Of a stretch of 44,433 nucleotides of DNA, positions 1 through 8,851 are shown one piece after another. Within the stretch, counting starts at the first letter, position 1; the number at the start of each line of letters is the position of its first letter. Source of the stretch: an uncultured Alphaproteobacteria bacterium. GTDB lineage: Bacteria; Pseudomonadota; Alphaproteobacteria; RF32; CAG-239. The notes below the pieces were generated by a model, which was given only the letters and a program-made list of their open reading frames with translations, did no database searches and was not told where the DNA came from. Position numbers and translations under genes: made by a program. The stretch is taken from the NCBI GenBank assembly GCA_910577205.1, contig CAJTMA010000017.1, forward strand, positions 1-44,433. The letters are read 5' to 3'.

Positions 1-347
1 TCAACTGCGTGAAGAAGGTGGATGCGGTTAATCTCTTAGTTCCTAATTACAACAGGGGAGTAACTTTATCTGCAAACGGGACGACTTACACTGTCGGCTC
101 AGGAAATTTAGCCAGTTACTCTTGCGGCTGGGTATTGTTTGAAAATTATGCCACAAGTGCCATTGATAATGCAGAATCCGACTGGTATATTAACAATGTC
201 ATTGTCGGGCGGCAAACAGCAGGCACACCACAAAAATGGACAGATTTTAATACTGGTATTTATTTCGTGAATAAAGGTGATACTTTTAAAAACGTAGGCA
301 AAGCGGGAATTAACAAACTAACATTTTTTCCTTGCAAAGGTTTTTAA
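1..347 (+). CDS. Secreted small protein, C-terminal part (5' end outside window)
   Basis: The reading frame is open to the window edge. The GTG at position 9 is an internal Val: the residues read FNCVKK if the cut codon is Phe, exactly as inside the complete paralogue at 43244-43759. The visible part ends in a PCKGF tail, and the paralogue ends in PCKGY. Both share a TYTVGSG-like segment, a single Cys before Trp-Val, a W-Y/F-I-N-N/S stretch and a GDTFK motif. The paralogue has a signal peptide, so this protein is probably exported and rich in disulfides. The family is not one I recognise and no catalytic motif is visible. A convergent hairpin terminator follows at 352-373. Confidence 0.75.
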   Translation, partial: NCVKKVDAVNLLVPNYNRGVTLSANGTTYTVGSGNLASYSCGWVLFENYATSAIDNAESDWYINNVIVGRQTAGTPQKWTDFNTGIYFVNKGDTFKNVGKAGINKLTFFPCKGF

Positions 348-351
348 AACT

Positions 352-373
352 AAGCCCCTCTTGCGAGGGGCTT
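352..373. terminator. Convergent hairpin terminator
   Basis: A perfect 9-bp stem (AAGCCCCTC / GAGGGGCTT) with a TTGC loop lies between two convergent genes. On the minus strand it is followed by a short T-tract (AGTTTT), so it best serves the 378-1823 gene. On the plus strand the U-run is weak. Confidence 0.7.
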
Positions 374-377
374 GCAA

Positions 378-1823
378 CTAGAACTCCATCACCGGTTTAA
401 GATACCCTAAGTTATAAGCTCCGCAAGAAAAACCTTTAGAAGCGCTATAAATATATCTGGGGTCAGGAGTAGCCCAACCAACCGGACCTGCCGCACGGTA
501 AGTGCCTTTGTTACGTTCCCCCTGAGTCGACGTCCAATAGTATGCCCTATCCATTGAAGAACTGTGAATATAAACACCATTCAAAATACTCAGGGCTTTT
601 GAAATTTTGGAGTAATTAGTATTAGCGCTGTATAAAACGCCGGCTGCCGGCAGACACCACTTTCCTTTAGTATCCGCAGTCGGGGCATATTCTCTGGCTT
701 TCCACGCTGCCGGGAACTGGCTTGCCGAACCATAAGCAACAAGTTTATCCGTATTACCGCAGCTGTCAAAATCAGTTATAGCAAGATCAACCGTCAGCTT
801 ATTCGGCAATGTCGGAACATCCTTACAACTAGATGCCCAATTCATTGTTCCCCCGTAATTTTCTGCAGCCATAATCTGCCCGCCAATACCATTAGGATTA
901 AGATAAATCACAATGCCCAAGGCCTTCTTGTTTCTGTTATGATTTTCCGGCGCCACACAAGTATTGTCAGCATAAAAGATATCGCCGATTCGACATGACG
1001 GACGCGTCAAAGCAATCTCACATTTAGATTGGCAATCGCTGTAATATTGCTGACACCCATATCCATAATCATTATGATTCCGATTACGGCAGTTATCGGC
1101 ATAAGCTTTCTGACATTTTGATGAACAATCAGAGAAATAGGTTTCACAACCATAAGGAGTCTGCACCGATGTCCGATTACGGCAATTATCCGCATAGGCT
1201 GTTTTACAAACAGATCCGCAAGGAGCAGCATAAAACTCCTGACACCCATACTGCCCTTTATTATCCGCCGGACAAGCACAGGTCTTATACCTTGTTCCGT
1301 TGTCATCAGAACAAGCCTCCCCTTTAATTTGCGGGCTGTTACAAGACGCATAAGGAAAAGCAGAGGTATCGCAGTAACAGCGATGCTTTCCGCCGCAAAC
1401 ATCCGAACTTAAAGTCCGGGGCGCAGAACAGGTTGAAGACAAATGAGTATAAGCAGCGTCACAACATTTGTCATAAATCTTATCATTATACGGACAAGAC
1501 TTATTAAACAAACCGGAAGGACAAGATGTAACCGTATAACCATACCGTTTACAGTTATCACCGGTTATATCACTGAAGTCATTCTCTTTGGTTGTTTCCG
1601 CAAAACTCTGCCCCGATTTGTTAACAATAAAATGAACGCCAGCAAGTTTAGTCAAAGCGGATGGAACACGATTATCCTCTAGGAAAAGAGCGGACTCTGA
1701 TCCATAGGCTTGATTTTTATCTATGAGGAAGGAGGGCTGAGACGTATCAAGTTTTAAAGCGGCCGAAACCTCAAGCGCAAACAAGCTGCAACAAAGGGCA
1801 GCCGATATTCTGATCATTTTCAT
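378..1823 (-). CDS. Secreted Cys-rich repeat protein with C-terminal DUF1566-like domain
   Basis: The start chosen is the ATG at 1823, which has a strong AGGAGG six bases upstream and begins a clear signal peptide (MKMIRISAALCCSLFALEVSA). That gives 481 residues; an upstream in-frame start would put nine residues before the signal. After the signal comes a long Cys-rich region with imperfect repeats (for example AYADNCRNR occurs twice, with YGC and DCxSKC spacing). A C-terminal domain of about 180 residues holds GKWCLPAAGVLY and YYWTSTQ, the style of DUF1566/Lcl-type C-terminal domains. It is probably periplasmic or surface-exposed and disulfide-bonded. The substrate is unknown. It resembles in style the other secreted Cys-rich proteins at both ends of the window. 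Confidence 0.8.
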   Translation of the reverse strand: MKMIRISAALCCSLFALEVSAALKLDTSQPSFLIDKNQAYGSESALFLEDNRVPSALTKLAGVHFIVNKSGQSFAETTKENDFSDITGDNCKRYGYTVTSCPSGLFNKSCPYNDKIYDKCCDAAYTHLSSTCSAPRTLSSDVCGGKHRCYCDTSAFPYASCNSPQIKGEACSDDNGTRYKTCACPADNKGQYGCQEFYAAPCGSVCKTAYADNCRNRTSVQTPYGCETYFSDCSSKCQKAYADNCRNRNHNDYGYGCQQYYSDCQSKCEIALTRPSCRIGDIFYADNTCVAPENHNRNKKALGIVIYLNPNGIGGQIMAAENYGGTMNWASSCKDVPTLPNKLTVDLAITDFDSCGNTDKLVAYGSASQFPAAWKAREYAPTADTKGKWCLPAAGVLYSANTNYSKISKALSILNGVYIHSSSMDRAYYWTSTQGERNKGTYRAAGPVGWATPDPRYIYSASKGFSCGAYNLGYLKPVMEF

Positions 1824-1861
1824 AATACACCTCCTATATAACTGAATCAAAGTCCAAGTTT

Positions 1862-1890
1862 AAGGTAGCATATCATTTTATAATTGTCAA
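1862..1890 (-). promoter_or_regulatory. Possible sigma-70 promoter of the secreted Cys-rich protein
   Basis: A perfect TTGACA (1885-1890, minus strand) stands 17 bases from TACCTT, which is preceded by TG-C as in extended -10 boxes. The -10 match is poor. Confidence 0.35.
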
Positions 1891-1965
1891 CATATTGTGA
1901 ACATAAGTGTTTTTTTAGTCTAACTTAACTAAATCATAAGGCTGAGAAACAAATCAACAGCATTA

Positions 1966-3174
1966 TTATTCTGTTTTTTCCAAAGCACAAATAAAGAAAC
2001 CGTCAGTTTCCGTCTGCAACGGATTCATTCGCAACATATAATCACTCTGGCCGGGATAACGATTATTCAGCTTATCATTCCATAGATTCCGCAGGTCAAC
2101 AACCGTGAGATCGGAATGCTGAGATTGAAAAGCCTTAATTATCTCCTCATTCTCATCAGCTAAAATCGAACAGGTTATGTAAACAATCCGGCCGCCGGGT
2201 TTAGTATGATGATAAGCAATTTCAAGGATTTCAAGCTGCGTCTTATTCAACCCCTTCAACTTTTCCGGTGTCAGGCGAAATTTTGCATCCGGGCTGCGCC
2301 GCCAAGTCCCCGTCCCTGAACAAGGGGCGTCGACCACAAAGCGGTCATAATCTTTATCTTTTAGTTCTTTGACAACCTCTAAATTCGTCACCCCTAAACG
2401 CTCTGCACGATCTTTGACGGCTTCTAGCCGCCCCCAGTTAATATCGTGAACCTGAATTTTGCCCTTGTTTTTCATCAGATAGGACATGGTCAGACTTTTG
2501 CCTCCTGCCCCGCAGCAATAATCTATCACCTTATGCGCCGGCTGAACATCTGCCAAAATAGCGGCCAATTGCGACGCTTCGTCCTGAACTTCGATTTCGC
2601 CTTCTTTATAAGCAATGCAATTGTTAAGATTAACCCGTTCACTGGAACGAATGCCTATCGGCGAATAAGGTGTCGGCGCAAAATACAGCCCCTCTCCGCG
2701 CAATCTTTCAATAATCTGCTTTCTGTCGTCTTTATTAATTCGCAAATCCGCACTTGCCGGCTCGTTTAACGCTTTCAAAAGCGCTGAATCTTTTATTTTC
2801 TCAAACAGCCAATCGGGACACTCAGCCTCCACCGCAACTGGATAAACTTCTTCATTACGCTTTTTTAAGCGCTCTCTTTCCACTTTAGTCAAAGGCGCTA
2901 AACCGTATTCTCCGCCACACAGCAAATCAAAATCTTCATCCTGCAAATATGTCAGCAGCATTTGCCGCGGCTCGTCACTGCCACTGTCAAAAGCCAGCTT
3001 ACGCCGATTGCGAATAATCTTCCACACCGTTTCGGTAATAAAGCGGCGATCTTTAGAGCCGATATATTTACGCTCCCGCACATATGAATTGATAATATTG
3101 TCAGCAGGCTGCTTATCTTTAAATATCTCGGTAATCAAATCTAAAACAGCCTGATACTGCGCGCCTTTCTGCAT
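1966..3174 (-). CDS. rsmB: 16S rRNA m5C methyltransferase, RsmB/Sun (NOL1/NOP2) family
   Basis: This 402-residue protein has a short NusB-like helical N-terminus followed by a Rossmann methyltransferase domain. SAM motif I (VIDYCCGAGGKSL) lies near residue 216, the PCSGTGTWRR motif near 284, and the catalytic TCS of motif VI (YITCSILADENEE) near 332. Both conserved Cys residues of RNA m5C methyltransferases are present. The family methylates C967 of 16S rRNA in E. coli; RsmF-like relatives are the alternative. It is the last gene of the minus-strand operon starting at 8711, 16 bp after pmbA, so translation is probably coupled to the upstream genes. Confidence 0.85.
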   Translation of the reverse strand: MQKGAQYQAVLDLITEIFKDKQPADNIINSYVRERKYIGSKDRRFITETVWKIIRNRRKLAFDSGSDEPRQMLLTYLQDEDFDLLCGGEYGLAPLTKVERERLKKRNEEVYPVAVEAECPDWLFEKIKDSALLKALNEPASADLRINKDDRKQIIERLRGEGLYFAPTPYSPIGIRSSERVNLNNCIAYKEGEIEVQDEASQLAAILADVQPAHKVIDYCCGAGGKSLTMSYLMKNKGKIQVHDINWGRLEAVKDRAERLGVTNLEVVKELKDKDYDRFVVDAPCSGTGTWRRSPDAKFRLTPEKLKGLNKTQLEILEIAYHHTKPGGRIVYITCSILADENEEIIKAFQSQHSDLTVVDLRNLWNDKLNNRYPGQSDYMLRMNPLQTETDGFFICALEKTE

Positions 3175-3190
3175 AATATTTTACCCCGCC

Positions 3191-4513
3191 TTATTGCCCG
3201 CCGACAGTCAGGTTTACCACTAAAAGCGAAGGTGATGCAACCGAACTGCGTGCCATATCCAAATCATTGCCGACAGCCGAAATATCCTGCAGCAACTGAT
3301 AAATATTGCCTGAAACCGTAAACTGATTCAACGCTTTGGTCTTCTTTCCGTTTTCAATCAAAAAACCTTCCGCACCGACAGAAAAATCCCCCGAAGCAAC
3401 ACTCAACCCTGCCCCCAAACCGTTCAACCGGTCAATATAAACACCGTTACCCAACTGACCGAACATTTCATCCGGACTGGTCGTCCCATTTTGAATATAC
3501 AAGTTAAAAAATACCGGTTGCAAACCGCCGCCGCCGTTGCCGGTCGTACGGGTTTTATGTTTGTCGGCCAAGGCCAATCCATAAACAAACTTTTGCAAAA
3601 CACCGTCTTTGACCAATTCTTTATATTGGGTCGGAACGCCGTCACCATCAAACGCCGCAGTCGCCAAACCGCCGTCTAACCATGGGTTATCAATAATTGT
3701 CACCAAGGGAGAGGCAACTTTTTCACCTATTTTTCCTTGCAATTTAGTCGCCCCGACATCAAGACTATAGCTGGAAAAAACCGACTGCATTGCTTCAAGC
3801 AAATCCCCGGCCACTTCTTTATCAAGCACAACGCTGCTCTTGCCGGATTCCGCGTTGACGGCATCAAGCCGTGATACCAGCCGCGGCACAACAGCACCCA
3901 CAAGCGTCTGCGGCATAAAATCCTGCGGACGATTAAAGCATACGGCTTCAGAATCGGTCTTGATGACATTACCGCTTTGGGCGCTCAAATAAATATAAAC
4001 ATAGGCACTGTCATTATGACGCGATAATTTCAACCCCAAAGAATTGCGAATATCTAAACGCCGACTGCTCTGGGCAAAACAAGTCTTAATCACTTTATTA
4101 ACCCGGCTGTCTGCAGTATAAGCCAAACGTTCCAAATCCTTCAGATACTGAATTTTATCTGTTTCTGCTAATTGCGGCAAAGGCTGATAACGCGCCACAT
4201 CTTTATAATCGCCGCTGCCGTCATGAAAGAAAAATGTTTCTTCCGTATCTATCGCCTGCGCGTTAGCCAAAGCCTCTTCCACGGCTAACGAAACAAATTC
4301 TTCATTAAAATCAGCCGTTTCGAAACGACCTTTTTTGCCATTATGCAAAACGGCCAAAGATATGCTTTCTGATGAATTATCCCTGGCCTCGCTGACCTTC
4401 TGTTCATAGACCTGCAAAGTCGTATTGGCTTCCTGACGGTAACGGATTTCAAACTTTTCAATCCCTTTCTGACGGCAGGCTTCTTCCAATTTATCCATAT
4501 ATGCTTCAATCAT
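3191..4513 (-). CDS. pmbA: TldE/PmbA, partner subunit of the TldD/TldE metalloprotease
   Basis: At 440 residues the length is normal for PmbA/TldE. The FDGDGVPT segment and the Gly-rich C-terminal half (GAGLSVASGDFSVGAEGF) are family hallmarks, and the zinc HExxxH motif is absent, as expected for the E subunit. TldD and TldE form a heterodimer that degrades unfolded or modified peptides (microcin B17 maturation and CcdA turnover in E. coli). The ATG overlaps the tldD stop as TAATG, a one-base overlap indicating translational coupling and equal production of the two subunits. Confidence 0.92.
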   Translation of the reverse strand: MIEAYMDKLEEACRQKGIEKFEIRYRQEANTTLQVYEQKVSEARDNSSESISLAVLHNGKKGRFETADFNEEFVSLAVEEALANAQAIDTEETFFFHDGSGDYKDVARYQPLPQLAETDKIQYLKDLERLAYTADSRVNKVIKTCFAQSSRRLDIRNSLGLKLSRHNDSAYVYIYLSAQSGNVIKTDSEAVCFNRPQDFMPQTLVGAVVPRLVSRLDAVNAESGKSSVVLDKEVAGDLLEAMQSVFSSYSLDVGATKLQGKIGEKVASPLVTIIDNPWLDGGLATAAFDGDGVPTQYKELVKDGVLQKFVYGLALADKHKTRTTGNGGGGLQPVFFNLYIQNGTTSPDEMFGQLGNGVYIDRLNGLGAGLSVASGDFSVGAEGFLIENGKKTKALNQFTVSGNIYQLLQDISAVGNDLDMARSSVASPSLLVVNLTVGGQ

Positions 4514-5898
4514 TACTTCTGCCCTCCCACCGTCATTTCTTTAACACGCAGTGTCGGCTGGCCATTCCCCACGGGCACGCCGCCGGAAGCCGAACCGCAT
4601 ATCCCGCAGCCGCCGACTTTTAAATCGCTGCCGACCATATCAATATTCATCAAAACTTCTGCCCCTGTCCCGATTAACTTAGCCCCTTTCACCGGTTTGG
4701 TGATTTTGCCGTCCTCAATCAGATAAGCGCGATTGACTGAAAAATTAAACTCACCGCTCTGCGGTTGAACCGAACCGCCCTTAATCTGTGCCACATAAAT
4801 GCCATTCGGCGTAGAAGCAATAATATCCTCCGGATTGTCTGTTCCTGCCGCCACAAAAGTATTGGTCATGCGCGAAGTCGGCACAAAGGTATAATCCTGC
4901 CGGCGGGAGCTTCCTGTGGCCGCCATTCCCATTTTGCGGCCGTTAAAACGGTCAATCAGATAACCTTTTAACATTCCCTTTTCAATCAACACATTGCGCT
5001 GGGTCTTATGCCCTTCGTCATCCATATTGACCGAACCCCAATGGTTAGGCAACGTGCCGTCATCAATCAATGTCACTTTTTCATTGGCAATCTGCTGTCC
5101 CAGACGCCCGGCAAAGACCGATGCATTTTTAGCTACGGATGTTGCTTCCAACGAATGCCCGCAGGCTTCATGAAACAAAATCCCGCCGATTTCGGGGCAG
5201 ATAACCACCGGCATTTTTCCTGCAGGGCAATTCTCCGCTCTCAGCATTTCCACGCTGTCACAAACCAATTCTGCGGCCATTGCCGTGGCCGTTTCATAAT
5301 CAAATAATTCACAGCCGCACATTGCTCCGCGCGTTTTAAAACCCGAAAATTTTTCAGTTCCATCCTCAGCAATGACGCTTAACGAATATCTGGCATAATT
5401 GCGGTCATCTTCAGCCCACAAACCATCACTGTTTGCCACCAAAATATGGCGCTGTTTTTCTGACAAACTAACATCTGCCCGGCGGATAAGTGAACTTTCC
5501 GCATATAGTCTGTCAGACCCGCGGCGCATAAAATCAATCAGCTCCCCGCGAGATTTTCCGAACAAACATTGCTCAATTTGATGAATATTTTCAATAGAAT
5601 AATCAACCAAATTAATGTTTTTAATTAAATTACTGTCAGAGATTGCCGCAGCAGCTTTGGCCGCTGCTTTCATTAGACCAGCCTCTGATAAGTCATTGGT
5701 ATAAGCATATGCCGTCAAGTCATTTTTAAACAAACGCACACCGACACCGCTTTCCATGCCGGAAGCCGCAGCATTCACTTTCCCTGCCCCCATGGATAGA
5801 TGCAAATCACGCCCCTGCTCAACAAACAATTCGGCAAAATCAGCTCCCGTTTCTGAAGCCCGCAATAAAACTCTTTCAACAACTGATTTATTTAACAT
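4513..5898 (-). CDS. tldD: TldD, catalytic subunit of the TldD/TldE metalloprotease
   Basis: This 461-residue protein carries the zinc motif HEACGH near residue 243 within LFHEACGHSLEATSV, and the downstream Cys motif GCGICGSASGG near residue 431 that completes the metal site in this family. The N-terminal domain has the GVGVRLFKND signature. It acts in the cytoplasm with PmbA, whose gene follows with a one-base overlap. It starts 39 bp after rlmE in the same operon. Nothing in the sequence suggests loss of function. Confidence 0.93.
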   Translation of the reverse strand: MLNKSVVERVLLRASETGADFAELFVEQGRDLHLSMGAGKVNAAASGMESGVGVRLFKNDLTAYAYTNDLSEAGLMKAAAKAAAAISDSNLIKNINLVDYSIENIHQIEQCLFGKSRGELIDFMRRGSDRLYAESSLIRRADVSLSEKQRHILVANSDGLWAEDDRNYARYSLSVIAEDGTEKFSGFKTRGAMCGCELFDYETATAMAAELVCDSVEMLRAENCPAGKMPVVICPEIGGILFHEACGHSLEATSVAKNASVFAGRLGQQIANEKVTLIDDGTLPNHWGSVNMDDEGHKTQRNVLIEKGMLKGYLIDRFNGRKMGMAATGSSRRQDYTFVPTSRMTNTFVAAGTDNPEDIIASTPNGIYVAQIKGGSVQPQSGEFNFSVNRAYLIEDGKITKPVKGAKLIGTGAEVLMNIDMVGSDLKVGGCGICGSASGGVPVGNGQPTLRVKEMTVGGQK

Positions 5899-5937
5899 CT
5901 GACCTTCCTAAAATCGACAATAGTCATAACTTTAGCA

Positions 5938-6648
5938 TTAGTTACCCGTTAGATTAGTTTTTCCTCTAAAACCCTCAGCAACCAAATACTCTTCCGGCGA
6001 CCCTGCTCGGCTCGCATCCGGTTTGCAGTGGGTCACCTTTCGAAAATTCTTTTTTATGTCCGCCAACAATCCAGCTTCAGCACCGCCTTTGAAAACCTTT
6101 GCTATAAAAATACCACCCTCAGCCAAAACTTCTTTAGCAAAGTCATAAGCAATTTCCACCAGGGCAATAGTGCGCAAATGATCTGTTTGCTGGTGTCCTG
6201 TCGTATTGGCGGCCATATCGCTCATAACGATGTCAGCTTCGCCATCCAACAACGCTTTCAGTTTATCAGCCGCATCCGGTTCGGTGAAATCCTGTTGAAT
6301 CAGAGTAGCGCCGGGAACAGCTTCCGTTTCAAGAATATCAATTCCGACCACCTGTCCCACGCCTTTATTGCGCATAACGGCAACTTGCGTCCAACCGCCG
6401 GGAGCACAGCCTAAATCGACGATACGCTTCCCTTTTCCCAGAAACTTATATTTTTCATCCAGCTGAATAAGTTTGAAAGCTGCGCGCGACCGATATCCCA
6501 AACGTTTTGATTCTGCCACATATGGATCGTTCAACTGTCGTGCGAGCCATTTATTGGACGACTTGTCCCGATATTTTGACGTTTTTACACGGACTGCTAA
6601 CTGATGGCGTCCGCGGACTTCTTTCGCTGATTTTGTCAGCTTACCCAT
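5938..6648 (-). CDS. rlmE: 23S rRNA 2'-O-ribose U2552 methyltransferase RlmE (FtsJ/RrmJ)
   Basis: This 236-residue protein has a basic N-terminal extension typical of alphaproteobacterial homologues. The K-D-K-E tetrad can be read: Lys in RSRAAFKL, Asp in VMSDMAANTTG, Lys in AKVFKGG, Glu in SPEEYLVAEGF. SAM motif I is DLGCAPGGW. RlmE methylates U2552 in the A-loop at a late step of 50S assembly. The ATG overlaps the preceding Ppx/GppA-like gene by 8 bases. The order Ppx/GppA then RlmE is common in Alphaproteobacteria. Confidence 0.93.
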   Translation of the reverse strand: MGKLTKSAKEVRGRHQLAVRVKTSKYRDKSSNKWLARQLNDPYVAESKRLGYRSRAAFKLIQLDEKYKFLGKGKRIVDLGCAPGGWTQVAVMRNKGVGQVVGIDILETEAVPGATLIQQDFTEPDAADKLKALLDGEADIVMSDMAANTTGHQQTDHLRTIALVEIAYDFAKEVLAEGGIFIAKVFKGGAEAGLLADIKKNFRKVTHCKPDASRAGSPEEYLVAEGFRGKTNLTGN

Positions 6649-7588
6649 GCTGAACCTCCGTTATTAATTCTTCAATTATGCCGTCCTTGGCGCTTTTCAG
6701 GGAAGCCATTAACCCGGAAAGCCCCAGCTCGTCATAAACGGTTTTGAAAATAACGCCTGCGGCAATAAAAATCGCCGCCCGCTTTTTGCCGATGTACACA
6801 CAATCTTCACGTTCCTGCCGCGACATGGCATTTACCTGCGCCAAAACATTATCCATATCAGCCACAGCCAAAATTTGCCCGTCTTCTTTTTCCCGGTTAT
6901 ATTCGCCGCGCTGATGAATCCAAGCGGATAAACGCAACGGGTTGCTGGAAGTAGCAACCGCAAAACAATCATCTTTCAGCTGCAAATAATCAGATTCTGC
7001 CTTAAATTTATCGGTATAAGCTTTAACCGCTTGCCGCAAATCTTCAGCGCTTTGCGGTTGGTAAACATCTTGCAGATGAAAAGCTTCCGCGGCATTTCTT
7101 GCCCCCCATGGAATAGAAACAGTATACAGGATTTTCTGTTCATCGTCATTAGTTGCCAAAGTAATTTCAGTAGAGCCGCCGCCCAAATCATAAACCAAGA
7201 CATAAGGCGCTCTCCCTTTGGAATTCATCACCGCGCCTTTCAGATTCAGGCGCGCTTCTTCCTTGCCGTCAATAACCTCAAGCTTTATGCCGCATTTTTC
7301 TTCGACGTTTTTTACAAATTCCATCCCGTTTGAAGCCATCCGGCAGGCCGCTGTCGCCACAGCTCGCACTTTGCAGCAGCCGTAAGCGGCAATATGCTTC
7401 TGAAAATCGGCAAGGCTCTCATAACCTCTGGCCATCGCCTCAGGCGTAAAGCACATATTTTCATACATCCCCTCGCCTAAACGTACCGGATGCGTATCTT
7501 TATATACATAATTTTTCTGAGCATCGGAAATCACCAGGCGGCAAGAGTTTGTCCCTAAATCAATTGCTGCAAAATAACTATTTGTCAT
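6641..7588 (-). CDS. Short, degenerate Ppx/GppA-family paralogue
   Basis: The start is placed at the ATG at 7588 (MTNSYFAAIDLGTNS), because the family's first motif begins there and a GGGG lies nine bases upstream; it overlaps the preceding gene by 11 bases. The 315 residues keep the two ASKHA phosphate-binding motifs (AIDLGTNSCRL and VYDLGGGSTEITLA). The third motif, GTSGT in the neighbour, reads VATSS here, and the C-terminal GxREG motif is altered to SAKDG. Catalysis on polyphosphate or pppGpp is therefore doubtful; a regulatory or binding role is possible. It is a tandem duplicate of the 7578-8711 gene. Confidence 0.82.
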   Translation of the reverse strand: MTNSYFAAIDLGTNSCRLVISDAQKNYVYKDTHPVRLGEGMYENMCFTPEAMARGYESLADFQKHIAAYGCCKVRAVATAACRMASNGMEFVKNVEEKCGIKLEVIDGKEEARLNLKGAVMNSKGRAPYVLVYDLGGGSTEITLATNDDEQKILYTVSIPWGARNAAEAFHLQDVYQPQSAEDLRQAVKAYTDKFKAESDYLQLKDDCFAVATSSNPLRLSAWIHQRGEYNREKEDGQILAVADMDNVLAQVNAMSRQEREDCVYIGKKRAAIFIAAGVIFKTVYDELGLSGLMASLKSAKDGIIEELITEVQHG

Positions 7589-8711
7589 TAGCTTTTTCCC
7601 CTTTTTTGCCTTGCGCATGATTGCGCCCGCGGTTAAACGGATGGCGGTTATGCCGGCGGCGGTGTGCCGGGCTCACAGGATTATGGTTATTTTGCGAATG
7701 CATCATATCCAAAAGAATACCTTCGCGAATACCCCGGTCAGCCACCGTAATTTCTTCAATCGGCCAAAAAGAACATAATGCCTCAATAATCGCACAGCCG
7801 GCCATCGTCAAATCAGACTTCTGCGCGCCAATACAAGGATGCTTTTTACGCCCTTCATCCCCCAAGCGTTTAATCTTGCTGATTGTGCGGTCAATATCCT
7901 GTCTGGTAATAGAAATTCCGTCAACAGCCGAACGATTATAACGCGTCAAATTCAAATGCACTGCCCCCAGAACCGTCACAGTCCCCGAAGTTCCGATAAC
8001 TTGAATTTCCTGATTATTCATCGCTTCACGAATTTGATATTTATCTTCAAACTCTTCCAGAATTTTATGTGTCCGCTCAATAATCGTATCATAAGCCAGC
8101 TGGGTCATTTCCTTTTCGGGAAAAGCTTCCGATATGGTAACCACGCCATATGGCAGGGAAACAAATCCCTCAATAAAGGTCTTGCCGCTGTTAGTTACCC
8201 GCGCCAAAGAAATCTCTGTCGACCCTCCGCCGATGTCAAAAACCAGCGTCCGTTTGATATTGCGGCTCAACAACGGGATACATCCGACAACCGCCAGCCG
8301 CGATTCCTCTTTGGAGGAAATTATTTCCAGATTCAGCCCGGTTTCACGCTTCACCAATTCTACAAAATCAGCGCAATTTTTAGCGCGGCGACAAGCTGCC
8401 GTCGCCACAAAACGCGAGCGATAAATTGGCGCATATTCATTAATAACCCCGGCGCAAACTTTTAACGCTGCCACGGTTCGCTTAACCGCCGGGCGCGACA
8501 ATTCATTATCTTTAATAATCCCCTCGCCTAACCGGGTAATTTTGGAAAAAGTTTCCACAATACGAAAAGCAGCAGGTGTCGGTGTCGCAATCACCAAGCG
8601 GCAGGAGTTTGTTCCCAAATCAATTGCCGCAAAATTACGCTGTACCTGACTGTTTGCATTTGCTGGCCCTTTTTCCTTATTTTTATTATTTTTACGGTAC
8701 CATTTTTGCAT
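7578..8711 (-). CDS. Ppx/GppA exopolyphosphatase / pppGpp phosphatase family protein
   Basis: This 377-residue protein has the complete set of motifs: AAIDLGTNSCRL near residue 30, the GGGSTE loop (VFDIGGGSTEISL), IGTSGTVTVLGAVHL, and ADRGIREGILLDMM at the C-terminal end of the core. It ends in a basic, His- and Asn-rich low-complexity tail of about 40 residues (MMHSQNNHNPVSPAHRRRH onwards) that is not part of the fold. Members hydrolyse polyphosphate or convert pppGpp to ppGpp; the sequence does not decide between them. It is the first gene of the operon running down to rsmB. No clear Shine-Dalgarno precedes the start. Confidence 0.85.
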   Translation of the reverse strand: MQKWYRKNNKNKEKGPANANSQVQRNFAAIDLGTNSCRLVIATPTPAAFRIVETFSKITRLGEGIIKDNELSRPAVKRTVAALKVCAGVINEYAPIYRSRFVATAACRRAKNCADFVELVKRETGLNLEIISSKEESRLAVVGCIPLLSRNIKRTLVFDIGGGSTEISLARVTNSGKTFIEGFVSLPYGVVTISEAFPEKEMTQLAYDTIIERTHKILEEFEDKYQIREAMNNQEIQVIGTSGTVTVLGAVHLNLTRYNRSAVDGISITRQDIDRTISKIKRLGDEGRKKHPCIGAQKSDLTMAGCAIIEALCSFWPIEEITVADRGIREGILLDMMHSQNNHNPVSPAHRRRHNRHPFNRGRNHAQGKKGEKANDK

Positions 8712-8800
8712 TGATATATTTCAATTCTGTCAGAAATTTCAAGTTGTTTAAGTTATAACCTGCTTTTCCCCGCCATACAATATTTTTTTTCAACAATCAT

Positions 8801-8837
8801 AAAGAAAAAGCCTGACTTGGGGACAGGCTTTTTCTTT
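8801..8837 (-). terminator. Terminator of ccrM
   Basis: A 14-bp perfect stem (AAAGAAAAAGCCTG / CAGGCTTTTTCTTT) with a nine-base loop sits 14 bases after the ccrM stop. It separates ccrM from the Ppx operon. Confidence 0.85.
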
Positions 8838-8851
8838 GCTTCAGAGAACTT

